Shown here piece after piece: positions 13,279 through 25,198 of a stretch of DNA of 34,748 nucleotides. The notes beneath the pieces are model-generated. The model was not told where the DNA came from. It made no database searches and was given only the letters and a program-made list of their open reading frames with translations. Location of the stretch: the NCBI RefSeq assembly GCF_013449735.1, contig NZ_JACBNY010000020.1:1-34748 (forward strand), in the 5' to 3' direction. This DNA is from Pseudolactococcus laudensis. GTDB lineage: Bacteria; Bacillota; Bacilli; Lactobacillales; Streptococcaceae. Both the position numbers and the translations under genes were made by a program. Within the stretch, counting starts at the first letter, position 1; each line of letters begins with the position of its first letter.

Positions 13279-15009
13279 ATGCCAAACAGTATCATAATCG
13301 CAATCGTCGTCTTACTTGCAATCGTCGTTATTTTTTATGTGGCGTCGATGGTGCTACGCAAAAAAACAGAAGATCGAATTATTGCGCTTGAAGAGCGTAA
13401 AGAAGATTTATTTGATTTGCCAGTACAAGAAGAGATTGATGCCGTCAAAAAATTGCATCTGGTTGGACAAAGTCAGACGATTTTTCGTGAATGGAATCAA
13501 AAATGGATTGATTTGTCGTCAAACTCTTTTGCGGATTTAGAAAATCATATTTTTGAAGCAGAACAATTGAATGATTCATTCAGATTTGTTCGCGCACGTG
13601 CATCTGTTGATGCATCCGAAAGTCAGATTGAACTCATGGAAGAAGACGTGCAGTCGATTCGTGAGGGGATTTCAGAGTTAACGAAACAAGAAACAATTAA
13701 TTCATCTAAAATTCAAGATTCTTTGGATTTATACCAGACTTTGCGTGCTGAAATTACAGACAATGCAGACAGATATGGTGTCGCCCTAGGTGAACTTGAG
13801 GCTCAGTTAGATAATATCGAAACTGAATTTAATCAATTTGTAGATTTGAATTCAACAGGTGACCCGATTGAGGCATCTGAAGTTTTAGAGACCGCTGAGG
13901 AGCATACAATTGCCCTAGGTGCAATTGCAGAACGTATTCCAGCTATCGTTGAGGATATGACTGTTAAATATCCAAAACAACTGGAAGAATTGGCACAAGG
14001 CTATCAAGAATTTTTAGCACAAGATTTTAAATTACCAGAATCAGTAAAAGTAGAAGAACGTTTGCAAGAAGTTCGAGATGATTTGAAACAAACGTCTATA
14101 TTTGTTGAAAACTTTGAATTAGATCGTGCTGATGCGCAATTGGAACAGATTCAGTTGAATTTAGATGGTCTCTACGAAATTTTTGAGGCTGAGTACAAGG
14201 CGCGTCGTGATGTTGCCAAAAATGCTAGTATTATCAAAGATTATATTGCACATACACGAGCAAACAATAAAAATCTTCTTTTGGAGATTGATCATGTTTC
14301 TCAAGCCTATGTTTTAACAGGTAATGAGATGGGAATGATCCGTGGCTATCAAGAGCAATTGGAGCAATTAGAGGCTGGTGCCTATGAGTTGCTAGATGTG
14401 ATTCAAGAAAATGCACAACCTTACAGTTTACTTGGTAAGGAAGTTGATACAATCATTTCTACACTTGATGATATTGAGAAAAACCAACTTAAAATCAGTA
14501 ATGATTTGCAAGATTTACGCAAGCAAGAAAAAGCAGCGCAAGATGCAGCTGATACCTTTGACCGTGAAATTAGAATTTTAAAACGTTACGTTGAAAAACG
14601 TAATTTACCAGGTTTGCCACAAGTTTACTTGGATAAATTCTTTGCGACATCAGAGCGCGTACAGACTTTGTTTAAAGAATTAAATAAAGTGAAAGTGAAT
14701 ATTGATGGCGTTAATCATTTGGTTGATGTGACAACGGAAGATTTGTCGAATCTTAAAGATGCAACGGATGAATTGGTAGACAAAGCACGTTTGGCGGAAG
14801 ATTTAATGCAATATGCCAATCGGTACAAAACAACGAATGAAGCGATTGCCAAGAGCATTGCGCGGGCGTATCAATTATTTGAGCGCGATCGCAATTATGC
14901 TGCATCCTACGAAGAAATTTCAGTCGCATTGGACGCAGTAGAACCGGGTGCAAGCGAGCGTATTTCAAATGTTTATCATAACACAAAAATGACACCAGAT
15001 TATCGATAA
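13279..15009 (+). CDS. ezrA: Septation ring formation regulator EzrA
   Basis: EzrA is a membrane-anchored spectrin-like protein that interacts with FtsZ and helps limit and organise division rings and septal wall synthesis. One N-terminal membrane segment (about residues 4-26, [20 protein letters not shown]) is followed by more than 500 residues of helical, coiled-coil sequence rich in E, D, Q and L. The 576 residues match the family. The C-terminal [20 protein letters not shown] resembles the conserved end of EzrA. The ATG follows GGAGAG. It is monocistronic between a terminator and the polysaccharide locus. Confidence 0.95.
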   Translation: MPNSIIIAIVVLLAIVVIFYVASMVLRKKTEDRIIALEERKEDLFDLPVQEEIDAVKKLHLVGQSQTIFREWNQKWIDLSSNSFADLENHIFEAEQLNDSFRFVRARASVDASESQIELMEEDVQSIREGISELTKQETINSSKIQDSLDLYQTLRAEITDNADRYGVALGELEAQLDNIETEFNQFVDLNSTGDPIEASEVLETAEEHTIALGAIAERIPAIVEDMTVKYPKQLEELAQGYQEFLAQDFKLPESVKVEERLQEVRDDLKQTSIFVENFELDRADAQLEQIQLNLDGLYEIFEAEYKARRDVAKNASIIKDYIAHTRANNKNLLLEIDHVSQAYVLTGNEMGMIRGYQEQLEQLEAGAYELLDVIQENAQPYSLLGKEVDTIISTLDDIEKNQLKISNDLQDLRKQEKAAQDAADTFDREIRILKRYVEKRNLPGLPQVYLDKFFATSERVQTLFKELNKVKVNIDGVNHLVDVTTEDLSNLKDATDELVDKARLAEDLMQYANRYKTTNEAIAKSIARAYQLFERDRNYAASYEEISVALDAVEPGASERISNVYHNTKMTPDYR

Positions 15010-15013
15010 GACG

Positions 15014-15040
15014 AAACTCGCTGAATGGCGAGTTTTTGTT
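15014..15040 (+). terminator. Intrinsic terminator of ezrA
   Basis: AAACTCGC (15014-15021) pairs with GCGAGTTT (15028-15035), followed by five T interrupted by G. Confidence 0.85.
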
Positions 15041-15066
15041 TGTTTTATCAGGAATTAAATGAGGAA

Positions 15067-15097
15067 TTGGCACATCTAATGTTAATTATGATATAAT
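15067..15097 (+). promoter_or_regulatory. Promoter and leader of the rml/rgp locus
   Basis: An extended -10, TG-A-TATAAT, spans 15089-15097. A weak -35 TTGGCA at 15067-15072 is 19 bases away. The transcript would have a leader of about 128 bases with a small stem AGATGA/TCATCT near 15137-15157 and no ORF of note. Confidence 0.6.
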
Positions 15098-15231
15098 TAT
15101 AGGGTATGAAATTCGAGCACAAATGTAACATGACGTGAGATGAGAGATTATTTCATCTTAACGGCTGCGATATCAAGAACATCTATGTTTGAGCTTAAAA
15201 AAGATAAAGAGAAAAAGAAAAGAGGCTTTTC

Positions 15232-16104
15232 ATGACAAAAGGTATTATTTTAGCAGGTGGTTCAGGAACACGTTTGTATCCGTTGACACGTGCGGCAAGT
15301 AAACAATTGATGCCAATCTATGACAAACCGATGATTTATTACCCACTTTCAACTTTGATGCTTGCGGGTATCAAAGAAATCTTGATTATCTCAACACCGC
15401 AAGATTCGCCTCGTTTTGAAGAATTGTTAGGTGATGGTAGCGAGTTCGGTATTTCTTTGAGCTATGCGGTACAACCTAGTCCTGATGGTTTGGCACAAGC
15501 CTTCATTATCGGTGCTGATTTCATTGGTGATGATAATGTTGCCTTGATCCTTGGAGATAATATCTATTATGGACCAGGTATGTCAAAAATGTTAGGTCGT
15601 GCTGCGGCTAAAGAAAAAGGCGCGACAGTCTTTGGCTACCAAGTCAAAGATCCAGAACGTTTTGGTGTTGTTGAATTTGACGATAACATGCGTGCTGTCT
15701 CAGTAGAAGAAAAACCTGAACATCCAAAATCAAACTATGCCATTACTGGTCTTTATTTCTATGATAATGATGTTGTTGAAATTGCTAAAAATATCAAACC
15801 GTCACCGCGTGGCGAACTTGAAATCACAGACGTAAATGATGCTTACCTCAAACGTGGCGATTTGGATGTTGAAGTGATGGGGCGTGGTTTTGCTTGGTTG
15901 GATACAGGGACACATGAGTCACTTCTTGAAGCGGCACAATATATCGAAACTGTACAACGTATGCAAAATGTTCAAGTGGCTAACCTTGAAGAAATTGCAT
16001 ATCGTATGGGTTATATCACACGTGAACAAGTCATTGAATTGGCACAGTCGTTGAAGAAAAACGAATATGGTCAATACTTGTTAAGACTTGTGGAGGCTGA
16101 CTAA
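15232..16104 (+). CDS. rmlA: Glucose-1-phosphate thymidylyltransferase RmlA
   Basis: First step of dTDP-L-rhamnose synthesis: glucose-1-phosphate plus dTTP gives dTDP-glucose. The nucleotidyltransferase motif [11 protein letters not shown] is at residues 9-19, followed by [28 protein letters not shown] carries the metal-binding Asp, and [20 protein letters not shown] fits the sugar-binding region. The 290-residue length is normal. The ATG follows AGAGG. rmlC starts three bases after the stop. The enzyme is usually feedback-inhibited by dTDP-rhamnose. Confidence 0.98.
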   Translation: MTKGIILAGGSGTRLYPLTRAASKQLMPIYDKPMIYYPLSTLMLAGIKEILIISTPQDSPRFEELLGDGSEFGISLSYAVQPSPDGLAQAFIIGADFIGDDNVALILGDNIYYGPGMSKMLGRAAAKEKGATVFGYQVKDPERFGVVEFDDNMRAVSVEEKPEHPKSNYAITGLYFYDNDVVEIAKNIKPSPRGELEITDVNDAYLKRGDLDVEVMGRGFAWLDTGTHESLLEAAQYIETVQRMQNVQVANLEEIAYRMGYITREQVIELAQSLKKNEYGQYLLRLVEAD

Positions 16105-16107
16105 TCC

Positions 16108-16701
16108 ATGACTGAGAACTTTTTTGAAAAGAAATTAGCTGCGCGCGAAATCGCTGAAATCCCAGGGATGTTAGAGTTCGATATTCCAGTTCATGGTGAC
16201 AACCGTGGGTGGTTTAAAGAAAATTTCCAAAAGGAAAAAATGATGCCGTTAGGTTTTCCAGAAAGCTTTTTCGCTGAAGGTAAACTCCAAAATAATGTGT
16301 CATTTTCTCGAAAAAATGTTTTACGTGGTTTACACGCTGAACCTTGGGATAAGTACATTTCGGTTGCGGACAATGGTCGTGTACTTGGTGCATGGGTTGA
16401 TTTACGTGAAGGCGAAAGCTTTGGTAATGTTTACCAAACAGAAATTGATGCCAGTAAAGGCATCTTCGTCCCTCGTGGGGTTGCCAATGGTTTCCAGGTG
16501 TTGAGCGACGTTGTGGCCTATAGCTATCTTGTGAACGATTACTGGGCACTTGAACTCAAACCGAAGTATGCCTTTGTGAATTATGCTGACCCAACGCTTG
16601 GCATCAAATGGGAAGACGTTGCCAATGCTGAAGTGAGTGATGCAGATAAAAATCATCCCTTGCTTAAAGATGTGACAGCTTTGACTGCTGATTTGTTGTA
16701 A
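16108..16701 (+). CDS. rmlC: dTDP-4-dehydrorhamnose 3,5-epimerase RmlC
   Basis: Third step of the pathway: epimerises dTDP-4-keto-6-deoxyglucose at C3 and C5. The cupin fold is marked by HGDNRGWFKENF (about residues 31-42) and the active-site His in LRGLHAEPWDKYISV (about 72-86). GIFVPRGVANGFQVL is also characteristic. At 197 residues it is the streptococcal type. It directly follows rmlA in the same transcript. Confidence 0.96.
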   Translation: MTENFFEKKLAAREIAEIPGMLEFDIPVHGDNRGWFKENFQKEKMMPLGFPESFFAEGKLQNNVSFSRKNVLRGLHAEPWDKYISVADNGRVLGAWVDLREGESFGNVYQTEIDASKGIFVPRGVANGFQVLSDVVAYSYLVNDYWALELKPKYAFVNYADPTLGIKWEDVANAEVSDADKNHPLLKDVTALTADLL

Positions 16702-16736
16702 GCGGTGATAAGAGGTTCTGGGGAGTTTAATATAAG

Positions 16737-17222
16737 ATGACGACAGCTTTATTGGTAATTGATTTACAAAATGGTGTTGGTCCATTATTTGGGTTTGAAA
16801 AAGTAATTCAAAATGTCAACCAACGTATTCGTGAATACCGTGAAAACGGAGATGCTATCATTTTCATTCAGCATAATAGTGGTGAATTGAAAGTGGGAAG
16901 TGAGCCGTGGCGGTTTGTTTCTGAATTGGATATTAAGGCTGATGATAGTATAATTGCTAAAACGCAAGCCAATGCCTTTTATCAGACCGATTTAAAGCAG
17001 ACTTTGGATAGTCTTGATATTGATTCACTTGAAATATGTGGTGCTCAGACTGAATATTGTATAGATGCAACGGTTAAAGCAGCCTATTATGCGGGTTATC
17101 AGATAGCAGTTACACCGAATGCCTTCTCAACTGTTGACACGCAAGAGTTTCCTGCCTCTAAAATTAATAAATTTTACCGGGGATTGTGGTCGTGGTTGCG
17201 TGAAAGTTCGCCATTAGTATAA
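16737..17222 (+). CDS. Isochorismatase-family cysteine hydrolase
   Basis: A 161-residue soluble alpha/beta hydrolase of the isochorismatase/nicotinamidase superfamily. The catalytic triad is visible: Asp9 in LLVIDLQ, Lys75 in IIAKTQANAF and Cys108 in TEYCIDATVKAAYYAGY. Substrate is unknown; many members act on small amides. It lies 35 bases after rmlC in the same direction but has no known role in rhamnose synthesis, so it may be a passenger. GGGGAG lies 11 bases before the ATG. A hairpin with a short T-run follows. Confidence 0.88.
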   Translation: MTTALLVIDLQNGVGPLFGFEKVIQNVNQRIREYRENGDAIIFIQHNSGELKVGSEPWRFVSELDIKADDSIIAKTQANAFYQTDLKQTLDSLDIDSLEICGAQTEYCIDATVKAAYYAGYQIAVTPNAFSTVDTQEFPASKINKFYRGLWSWLRESSPLV

Positions 17223-17447
17223 AAATAGAAACATGACATGTAAAAGCTATATCTTCTTAGAAGTTAGCTTGAAGTTCAAATAATTGAGTTTTGGCTCCTT
17301 GGTGTTAGGGAAATAGATAAAAAGTACGCAGACACTGTCGTGTCTTTACGTCTTTTTCCTAATTCACTCCTGCGATTACTCGTCGCGGAAAAGAATTCTA
17401 CACATCAAAGCAGTCGCCTCAACATCTTGATTAAGGAAGTAAAATAA
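17223..17447 (+). promoter_or_regulatory. Gene-free structured leader before rmlB
   Basis: 225 bases without a convincing gene. Within 17306-17360, the outer arms TTAGG and CCTAA, the middle arms AAAAAG and CTTTTT, and the inner arms GACAC and GTGTC form one long interrupted hairpin followed by five T, which could be the terminator of the isochorismatase gene or an attenuator for rmlB. A second stem, GCGA/TCGC, lies at 17372-17386. A 16-codon ORF near 17233 has no ribosome site. No clear promoter is seen. Confidence 0.5.
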
Positions 17448-19339
<1,892 letters not shown>

Positions 19340-19340
19340 C

Positions 19341-20477
19341 ATGAAACACGTCTTTATCATTGGGTCACGAGGTCTTCCAGGCAAATATGGTGGCTTTGAG
19401 ACATTTACAGACCAATTAGTGAGCCATAAAATTTCATCACAAATTAAATATCACGTGGCTAACTTGTCAGATACAGAAAATGGGACTCATTTTGATTATC
19501 GAGGTGCGGATGTTTTTAATGTCAATCCGATTAAAGCCGGTGGGGCGCGTGTTATCTTTTATGATATCAAAGCCCTCAATTTATCTTTGAAGATTTGTGC
19601 AGATGAAAAAATTGAGCGACCAGTATTTTATATTTTAGGCAATACAATAGGGGCTATCATCTCTTACTATGCTAGAAAAATCCATAAAATTGGTGGCATC
19701 TTGTTTGTCAATCCTGATGGACTTGAGTGGCGTCGAAGCAAGTGGTCGAAGCCCATACAAAAATACCTTAAGTTCTCAGAAAAAATGATGACTCGAAAAG
19801 CGGATTTAATCATTTCCGATAATCAAGGGATTGAAGACTATTTAAAATCTGAATATGGTGACGTGACTTCTAAAGTGCTAGCCTATGGGACAGAAACGAT
19901 TGTTTCACAACCGAGCGAAGCTGATGACAAGTGGTTTGATGACCATCAAATCAAAAAGGGACATTATTTCTTGATGGTAGGTAGGTTCGTACCAGAAAAC
20001 AATTTTGAACTGTTGATAAAATCGTTCATGGCTTCAACAACAACGTCAGATTTAGTGATTGTCACGAACTATGAAGATAATCCTTTTTATGAATCTTTAC
20101 GAGCGAGTACATCGTTTGAACAAGATAAGAGAGTAAAATTTGTCGGAACCGTTTATGATAAAAATCTACTCTTGAAAATTCGTGAAAATGCTCAGGCCTA
20201 TCTTCATGGACATGAAGTAGGTGGGACGAATCCGAGTCTCCTAGAAGCGATGTGGTCTAGTCGTCAGAATTTAGTTTTAGATGTCACATTTAATCGAAAT
20301 GTTGTTTTGGATAGCGCGGTTTTATTTGATAGAGATAAGTTGACTGAAAAAATCAATCTGTCTGAAACGGTATCTGAGGATTTACAAAAACGCTCTCAAG
20401 AAATCATTTTATCATCTTATACTTGGCCAATTATCGTTCAACAATATGAGGATTTATTTTTAAACTATGAAAATTAA
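19341..20477 (+). CDS. rgpA: Rhamnosyltransferase RgpA (GT4, DUF1972)
   Basis: A 378-residue cytoplasmic glycosyltransferase that starts the rhamnan on the lipid-linked GlcNAc acceptor in streptococci. HVFIIGSRGLPGKYGGFETF at the N-terminus and GGILFVNPDGLEWRRSKWS (about residues 115-133) are typical of the RgpA/DUF1972 group. The donor-binding GT4 region lies near HGHEVGGTNPSLLEAM (about 293-308). There are no membrane segments. It follows rmlD after AGGAAA and overlaps rgpB by 11 bases. Confidence 0.93.
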   Translation: MKHVFIIGSRGLPGKYGGFETFTDQLVSHKISSQIKYHVANLSDTENGTHFDYRGADVFNVNPIKAGGARVIFYDIKALNLSLKICADEKIERPVFYILGNTIGAIISYYARKIHKIGGILFVNPDGLEWRRSKWSKPIQKYLKFSEKMMTRKADLIISDNQGIEDYLKSEYGDVTSKVLAYGTETIVSQPSEADDKWFDDHQIKKGHYFLMVGRFVPENNFELLIKSFMASTTTSDLVIVTNYEDNPFYESLRASTSFEQDKRVKFVGTVYDKNLLLKIRENAQAYLHGHEVGGTNPSLLEAMWSSRQNLVLDVTFNRNVVLDSAVLFDRDKLTEKINLSETVSEDLQKRSQEIILSSYTWPIIVQQYEDLFLNYEN

Positions 20478-21408
20478 TATTGTGATGTCGACCTATAATG
20501 GCGAACAATTTTTGGCAGAACAAATTGACTCTATTCAGCAACAAACATTTAAAGATTGGCAATTGTTGATTAGAGATGATGGGTCTAGTGATCAAACACC
20601 TGAGATTATCAAATCTTTTGTGGCACAAGATCCACGTATCGTTTTTATCAATGAACACGATCGTGAAAATTTTGGGGTCATCAAAAATTTCTTTACTTTA
20701 ATTAAGCACGATAAAGCGGATTATTACTTTTTTAGTGATCAAGATGATGTATGGTTAGAAGATAAATTAGAAACAATGTTAGCCGCAGCCCGACAATATC
20801 CTGACCAGTTACCACTCATGGTTTATACAGACTTGTGTGTTGTCGATCAAAATCTCCAAGTTATGAATCAATCGATGATCCGATCTCAAAGTCATCACGC
20901 CAATACTGAATTAGTTCAGGAATTGACGGAAAATACGGTGACAGGTGGTGTAGCGATGATTAATCATGCCTTGGCTGAACAGTGGCGGACACTAGATAAT
21001 ATTATCATGCACGACTGGTATTTGGCGTTATTAGCAACTTCGATTGGTAAATTGGTTTATATTGATCAGCCAGGAGAGTTGTATCGACAGCATGATAACA
21101 ATGTGTTAGGGGCTAGGACTTTTACAAAACGCTTAAAAACTTGGCTTTCTGGACCTTCAAAAATGCTAGAAAAATATTGGTGGCTTATTCATGCCTCACA
21201 AGCGCAAGCGGATAAAATATTACAAGAAAATGAACTGGGCGATGAACAAGAAGCAGTAATTAGAAATTACATTGCACTTGAAAGACTTCCCCAGAGCCAA
21301 CGTATTAGAGTTTTACGACAATACAAATATGCTAAAAATAAATGGTTTCATACGATGATTTTTAGGTTATTGATTATGACAAGGATTGGAAATAAAAATA
21401 ATAAATGA
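20467..21408 (+). CDS. rgpB: Rhamnosyltransferase RgpB (GT2)
   Basis: A 313-residue GT-A enzyme, probably the alpha-1,3-rhamnosyltransferase that extends the rhamnan at the cytoplasmic face. INIVMSTYNGEQFLAEQIDS opens the fold, RDDGSSDQT follows near residue 37, and the metal-binding segment SDQDDVW lies near residues 90-96. The acceptor-side MHDWYLALLA is typical of RgpB. It overlaps rgpA by 11 bases and the next gene by ATGA. Confidence 0.92.
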   Translation: MKINIVMSTYNGEQFLAEQIDSIQQQTFKDWQLLIRDDGSSDQTPEIIKSFVAQDPRIVFINEHDRENFGVIKNFFTLIKHDKADYYFFSDQDDVWLEDKLETMLAAARQYPDQLPLMVYTDLCVVDQNLQVMNQSMIRSQSHHANTELVQELTENTVTGGVAMINHALAEQWRTLDNIIMHDWYLALLATSIGKLVYIDQPGELYRQHDNNVLGARTFTKRLKTWLSGPSKMLEKYWWLIHASQAQADKILQENELGDEQEAVIRNYIALERLPQSQRIRVLRQYKYAKNKWFHTMIFRLLIMTRIGNKNNK

Positions 21409-23309
21409 AGTTAGAAAAAAATGTAAATAATCGTTTAGGGATATTTTTCTTCTATGACAAAAAAGGCATTGTTGATAAATATGTCACTTATTTGCTAGAT
21501 GATTTGACTCAAAATTTAAAAGATCTGATTATTGTCGTTAATGGTCAATTGAATCAGGAAAATCTATCACTTTTAGAACCTTATGGAAAAGTTATTCAAA
21601 GGGAAAATAAAGGCTTTGATGTTTGGGCTTATAAAGCTGGAATTGAAAGTGTTGGCTGGGATAAATTGAATCAATATGATGAATTTATCATGTTTAATAA
21701 TACCATCATGGGGCCAGTTTATCCATTTAAAGAAACATTTGATAAGATGGATGAACAAGATTTGGATTTCTGGGGATTGACTAAATTCTTTGAAATTGAT
21801 GGAGATCCGTTTGGTACTGTGAAGTACGGTTATGTACCAGATCACATTCAATCGCATTTTATTACGGTTAGAAAGTCACTTTTTGAAACACAGGTTTTTA
21901 GAGAGTACTGGCAAAATATGCCAATGATTACATCTTACGGCGAAGCAATTGGGTTTCATGAAGCTATTTTCACCAAAACATTTTCTGATTTAGGTTTTAC
22001 CTATGATGTTTCAGTTAATGTTGATGCGTTACGTGACATGAATACTTATCCTTTGATGATGATGCCAACTAAGCTATTGTCAGATTATCGTTGTCCTATT
22101 TTCAAAAAGCGTAGCTTTTTCCACATGCCCTCAGATTTCTTAAGAAATACAACCGGTCAACAGACATCAGAACTCTATGACTATCTCAGAAATGAAACAA
22201 GTTATGATGTTGATATGATCTGGGATCCCGTCTTGAGAATCGCACCGATGTGGGATTTGGTCAAGAACCTTAATTTAGAATATACTTTACCAAGTGATGT
22301 TGCCAAAATGACAGAGGCAGAAGCAGCAAAGCAAAAAACAGTTTTCGTCATGCATTGTTACTTTGACGATTTAATTGATGAGTCCTTTGCATTGGCGGCT
22401 AAGTTTCCTGATTCAACAGATATTTTCATCACAACCAATTCGGCTGAGAAGCAAGCTTTGTTAGCAGATAAATTTAATGCCTTACCTAACAAAGTCGATG
22501 TAAGAGTAATTGCCAATAGAGGACGAGATGTCAGCAGTCTGATGGTTGGCGTAAAAGATGTGATTTTAAATTACGATATTGCCTGCTTTGCGCATGATAA
22601 AAAGACTGCTCAGATTAACCCAGGAACAGTTGGTGAATCTTTTGCCTACAAATGTTTTGAAAATGTTGCGTCAAGTTCAGATTACGTTTTAAATGCAATA
22701 GACCTCTTCGCTAAAAACCCAAGACTTGGTATTGCGTCACCTCCAGAACCGAATCATGGTGTCATGTATTCAACACTTGGATTTGAATGGGGACCTAACT
22801 TCCCGTTGACGAAAGAAGTTCATCAGGAATTAAACTTACATTCTCCGATTAGTGTCGATTCACCACCGGTTGCGCCATTAGGAACAATGTTTTGGTTTAG
22901 ACCTAAGGCTTTGAAACCACTGTTTGATAGAGACTATGAGTATGAAGATTTCCCAGCAGAGCCCAATGGGATTGACGGGACATATCTTCATGCCATAGAG
23001 AGAATTTATCCTTATGTGGCACAATCAGAAGGTTACTACCCAGCGTTGATGATGTCAGATAAATTTTCTGCTGTTGAGTATCTCAATTTGAAATTTTATT
23101 TGCGCCAATTTAATCAAATTTCAGGAAATAATGGCTATGGTCCCTATTGGGAAGAAATGGTTCATGGTGTAATTGAGTCGTTTAATCAGAATATGACGAT
23201 CCCACAATTGTTCAAACGCTTGACCAAAAAAATATTGATAGTCTTATTACCTCAAAACTTGATTATAGGACTTGGAAAAATAAAGAGAAAAGTAAGGAGA
23301 GTAAAATGA
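21405..23309 (+). CDS. rgpF: Rhamnan synthesis protein RgpF
   Basis: A 634-residue protein of the RgpF family (PF05045 type), a rhamnosyltransferase needed to lengthen the rhamnan. GIFFFYDKKGIVDKYVTYLL near the N-terminus, NKGFDVWAYKAGIES (about residues 68-82) and the second-half NRGRDVSSLMVGVKDVI (about 372-388) show the family's two similar parts. HDKKTAQ and GTMFWFRPKALKPLF are also typical. It lies directly after rgpB, whereas in S. mutans it follows rgpE. It has ATGA overlaps at both ends. Confidence 0.93.
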   Translation: MKLEKNVNNRLGIFFFYDKKGIVDKYVTYLLDDLTQNLKDLIIVVNGQLNQENLSLLEPYGKVIQRENKGFDVWAYKAGIESVGWDKLNQYDEFIMFNNTIMGPVYPFKETFDKMDEQDLDFWGLTKFFEIDGDPFGTVKYGYVPDHIQSHFITVRKSLFETQVFREYWQNMPMITSYGEAIGFHEAIFTKTFSDLGFTYDVSVNVDALRDMNTYPLMMMPTKLLSDYRCPIFKKRSFFHMPSDFLRNTTGQQTSELYDYLRNETSYDVDMIWDPVLRIAPMWDLVKNLNLEYTLPSDVAKMTEAEAAKQKTVFVMHCYFDDLIDESFALAAKFPDSTDIFITTNSAEKQALLADKFNALPNKVDVRVIANRGRDVSSLMVGVKDVILNYDIACFAHDKKTAQINPGTVGESFAYKCFENVASSSDYVLNAIDLFAKNPRLGIASPPEPNHGVMYSTLGFEWGPNFPLTKEVHQELNLHSPISVDSPPVAPLGTMFWFRPKALKPLFDRDYEYEDFPAEPNGIDGTYLHAIERIYPYVAQSEGYYPALMMSDKFSAVEYLNLKFYLRQFNQISGNNGYGPYWEEMVHGVIESFNQNMTIPQLFKRLTKKILIVLLPQNLIIGLGKIKRKVRRVK

Positions 23310-24136
23310 AGGTATTGATTACAGGTGCGAATGGTTATCTAGGACGTCACGTTGTTGATGCTGTTTTAGCAAAAGGACACGAAGTTTTGGCGAGTGATTT
23401 CAATTTTGATAATTTACCAGAGACAGTGATCAAAGTGACAACACCTATTTTTTCAGAAACGGATCAGTTATTTGAAGCATTGGGAAGTCCTGACGCTATT
23501 ATCCATTTAGCTTGGCGAAATGGCTTTGTTCATAACGCCGATACGCATATTGAAGATCTACCAGCACACTATGATTTTTTGAAAAAAATGATAGATGCTG
23601 GTGTCGGACAAATGGCGATTATGGGCAGTATGCATGAAGTTGGGTATCATGAAGGTGCTGTTGTTGCAGAGACGCCAACTAACCCAACCTCTCTTTATGG
23701 TATTGCCAAAAATGCTTTGAGACAAGCTGTCGACGTTATCGCAAAGGATGCGACAACAACGATTCAATGGATGAGAGCCTATTACATCATGGGCGATGAT
23801 GAGAAGAGTAACTCTATTTTTGCAAAAATTGTTAAAGCAGAAAAAGAGGGACAAGCAGAGTTCCCATTTACAACTGGTAAAAATAAATATGACTTTATCG
23901 ATATTGATGAGCTTGCAGCACAGATTGCAGCGGTCATTTCTCAAAAAGAAGTCACAGGGATTATCAATGTTTCCTCTGGGGAACCCATCTCGTTAGCGGA
24001 TAAAGTTGAATCTTTTATCAAGGATAATAACTTTGACATTAAATTGAAATATGGTGTTTTCCCAGATCGACCATATGACTCACCAGCAATTTGGGGAGAT
24101 AATCAAAAAATTACTGAAATTTTGGAAAATCAATAA
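23306..24136 (+). CDS. NAD-dependent epimerase/dehydratase family protein
   Basis: A 276-residue extended short-chain dehydrogenase. MKVLITGANGYLGRHVVDAV holds the GxxGxxG motif, and SLYGIAKNALRQ the catalytic Tyr-x-x-x-Lys (about residues 131-135). The C-terminal half is shorter than in UDP-sugar 4-epimerases. By position it may make or modify a nucleotide sugar for the polysaccharide, but the substrate is unknown. It is coupled to rgpF by ATGA and followed 18 bases later by an acyltransferase gene. Confidence 0.85.
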   Translation: MKVLITGANGYLGRHVVDAVLAKGHEVLASDFNFDNLPETVIKVTTPIFSETDQLFEALGSPDAIIHLAWRNGFVHNADTHIEDLPAHYDFLKKMIDAGVGQMAIMGSMHEVGYHEGAVVAETPTNPTSLYGIAKNALRQAVDVIAKDATTTIQWMRAYYIMGDDEKSNSIFAKIVKAEKEGQAEFPFTTGKNKYDFIDIDELAAQIAAVISQKEVTGIINVSSGEPISLADKVESFIKDNNFDIKLKYGVFPDRPYDSPAIWGDNQKITEILENQ

Positions 24137-24154
24137 ACATAGATAAAGAGTGAT

Positions 24155-25180
24155 ATGAAAAAAGAAAGATTGTTTTATTTAGACTTTATCAGAGCCATTT
24201 CGACTCTAATCATTGTCATTACGCATTATAACGCAGTGTTCTTTTGGGGACGAACGCCAGGAACAGAACTCTGGTCAAAATTAGTCACACCTAAAGATGT
24301 TTTCAATCTTTACATTGGAAATTTAGGTGTGTCGCTATTTTTCATTATATCTGGCGCTGCTATGATGTATGTCTATGGGCAAAAAGATAAAATTGATCTC
24401 AAGACCTTTTTTAAGAAAAGGTTTATGAGTCTATACCCAATGTTTTGGCTTGCTTATATCGCTTGTTTTTTGTATCTTTTTTATGTCAATAAAGGATTTT
24501 CAACTTCAGTGCCTTACTGGCGATTTATTTTCACAGTGATAGGATTTGATGGCTATTTATCAACATTTACATCGACTTTCTATCTATTGGGGGAATGGTT
24601 CTTAGGGTGTATTGTTTTGATCTATCTTGTGATGCCATTTTTAATTAAGGCGGTTAAAAAGAAACCATTGCTGACATTCGTGATTAGTCTGATTGTCTAT
24701 ATTCTCCTTGTCTTATTTTATAACCTACCTTTACCAATCAGTGTTGTTATATTCACAAGATTACCAGAGGTGATATTCGGCATGCTTTTTGTCGCTTATA
24801 TCAAAAAGGTTAAGGTTGCGTACTTGTTACCTAGTTTAGCCGTTTTGGTATTAAATACAGTTTTAGCACCGCATATTAATGATAGCTTTCAAACCACGTA
24901 TGTTGGGATTGCGACTTTTTTAGTATTGGTATTTATATCTCAGTTTTTCAAGTTTGCAGTGGCTGAAAATATCTGTTCAGAAATTGGCAAGTATTCTTAT
25001 GCTATATTTTTAGTCCATCATCAAGTGATTAGTCAAATAACAAGTAAATTTAACCTAGATACTTTGACGCGAGGGAATAGTTATGTACTATTTCTGCTGT
25101 GTCTAAGTGTGACTTTTATCTTTTCTAAGATTTTGTTTGATACAGAAAAGTATTTAATGTCTCATGTTTTTAGAAAATAA
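24155..25180 (+). CDS. Acyltransferase 3 family membrane protein (OafA-like)
   Basis: A 341-residue polytopic membrane protein with about ten helices. The N-terminus FYLDFIRAISTLIIVITHY has the Arg and His typical of the family, and GVSLFFIISGAAMMYVYG the usual second motif. Such enzymes O-acetylate or otherwise acylate sugars on the outer side of the membrane. Here the target is probably the cell-wall rhamnan or its side groups (inference from position). The next gene begins about 20 bases after the stop. Confidence 0.88.
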   Translation: MKKERLFYLDFIRAISTLIIVITHYNAVFFWGRTPGTELWSKLVTPKDVFNLYIGNLGVSLFFIISGAAMMYVYGQKDKIDLKTFFKKRFMSLYPMFWLAYIACFLYLFYVNKGFSTSVPYWRFIFTVIGFDGYLSTFTSTFYLLGEWFLGCIVLIYLVMPFLIKAVKKKPLLTFVISLIVYILLVLFYNLPLPISVVIFTRLPEVIFGMLFVAYIKKVKVAYLLPSLAVLVLNTVLAPHINDSFQTTYVGIATFLVLVFISQFFKFAVAENICSEIGKYSYAIFLVHHQVISQITSKFNLDTLTRGNSYVLFLLCLSVTFIFSKILFDTEKYLMSHVFRK

Positions 25181-25198
25181 TTGTATAGAAGGTATCTT

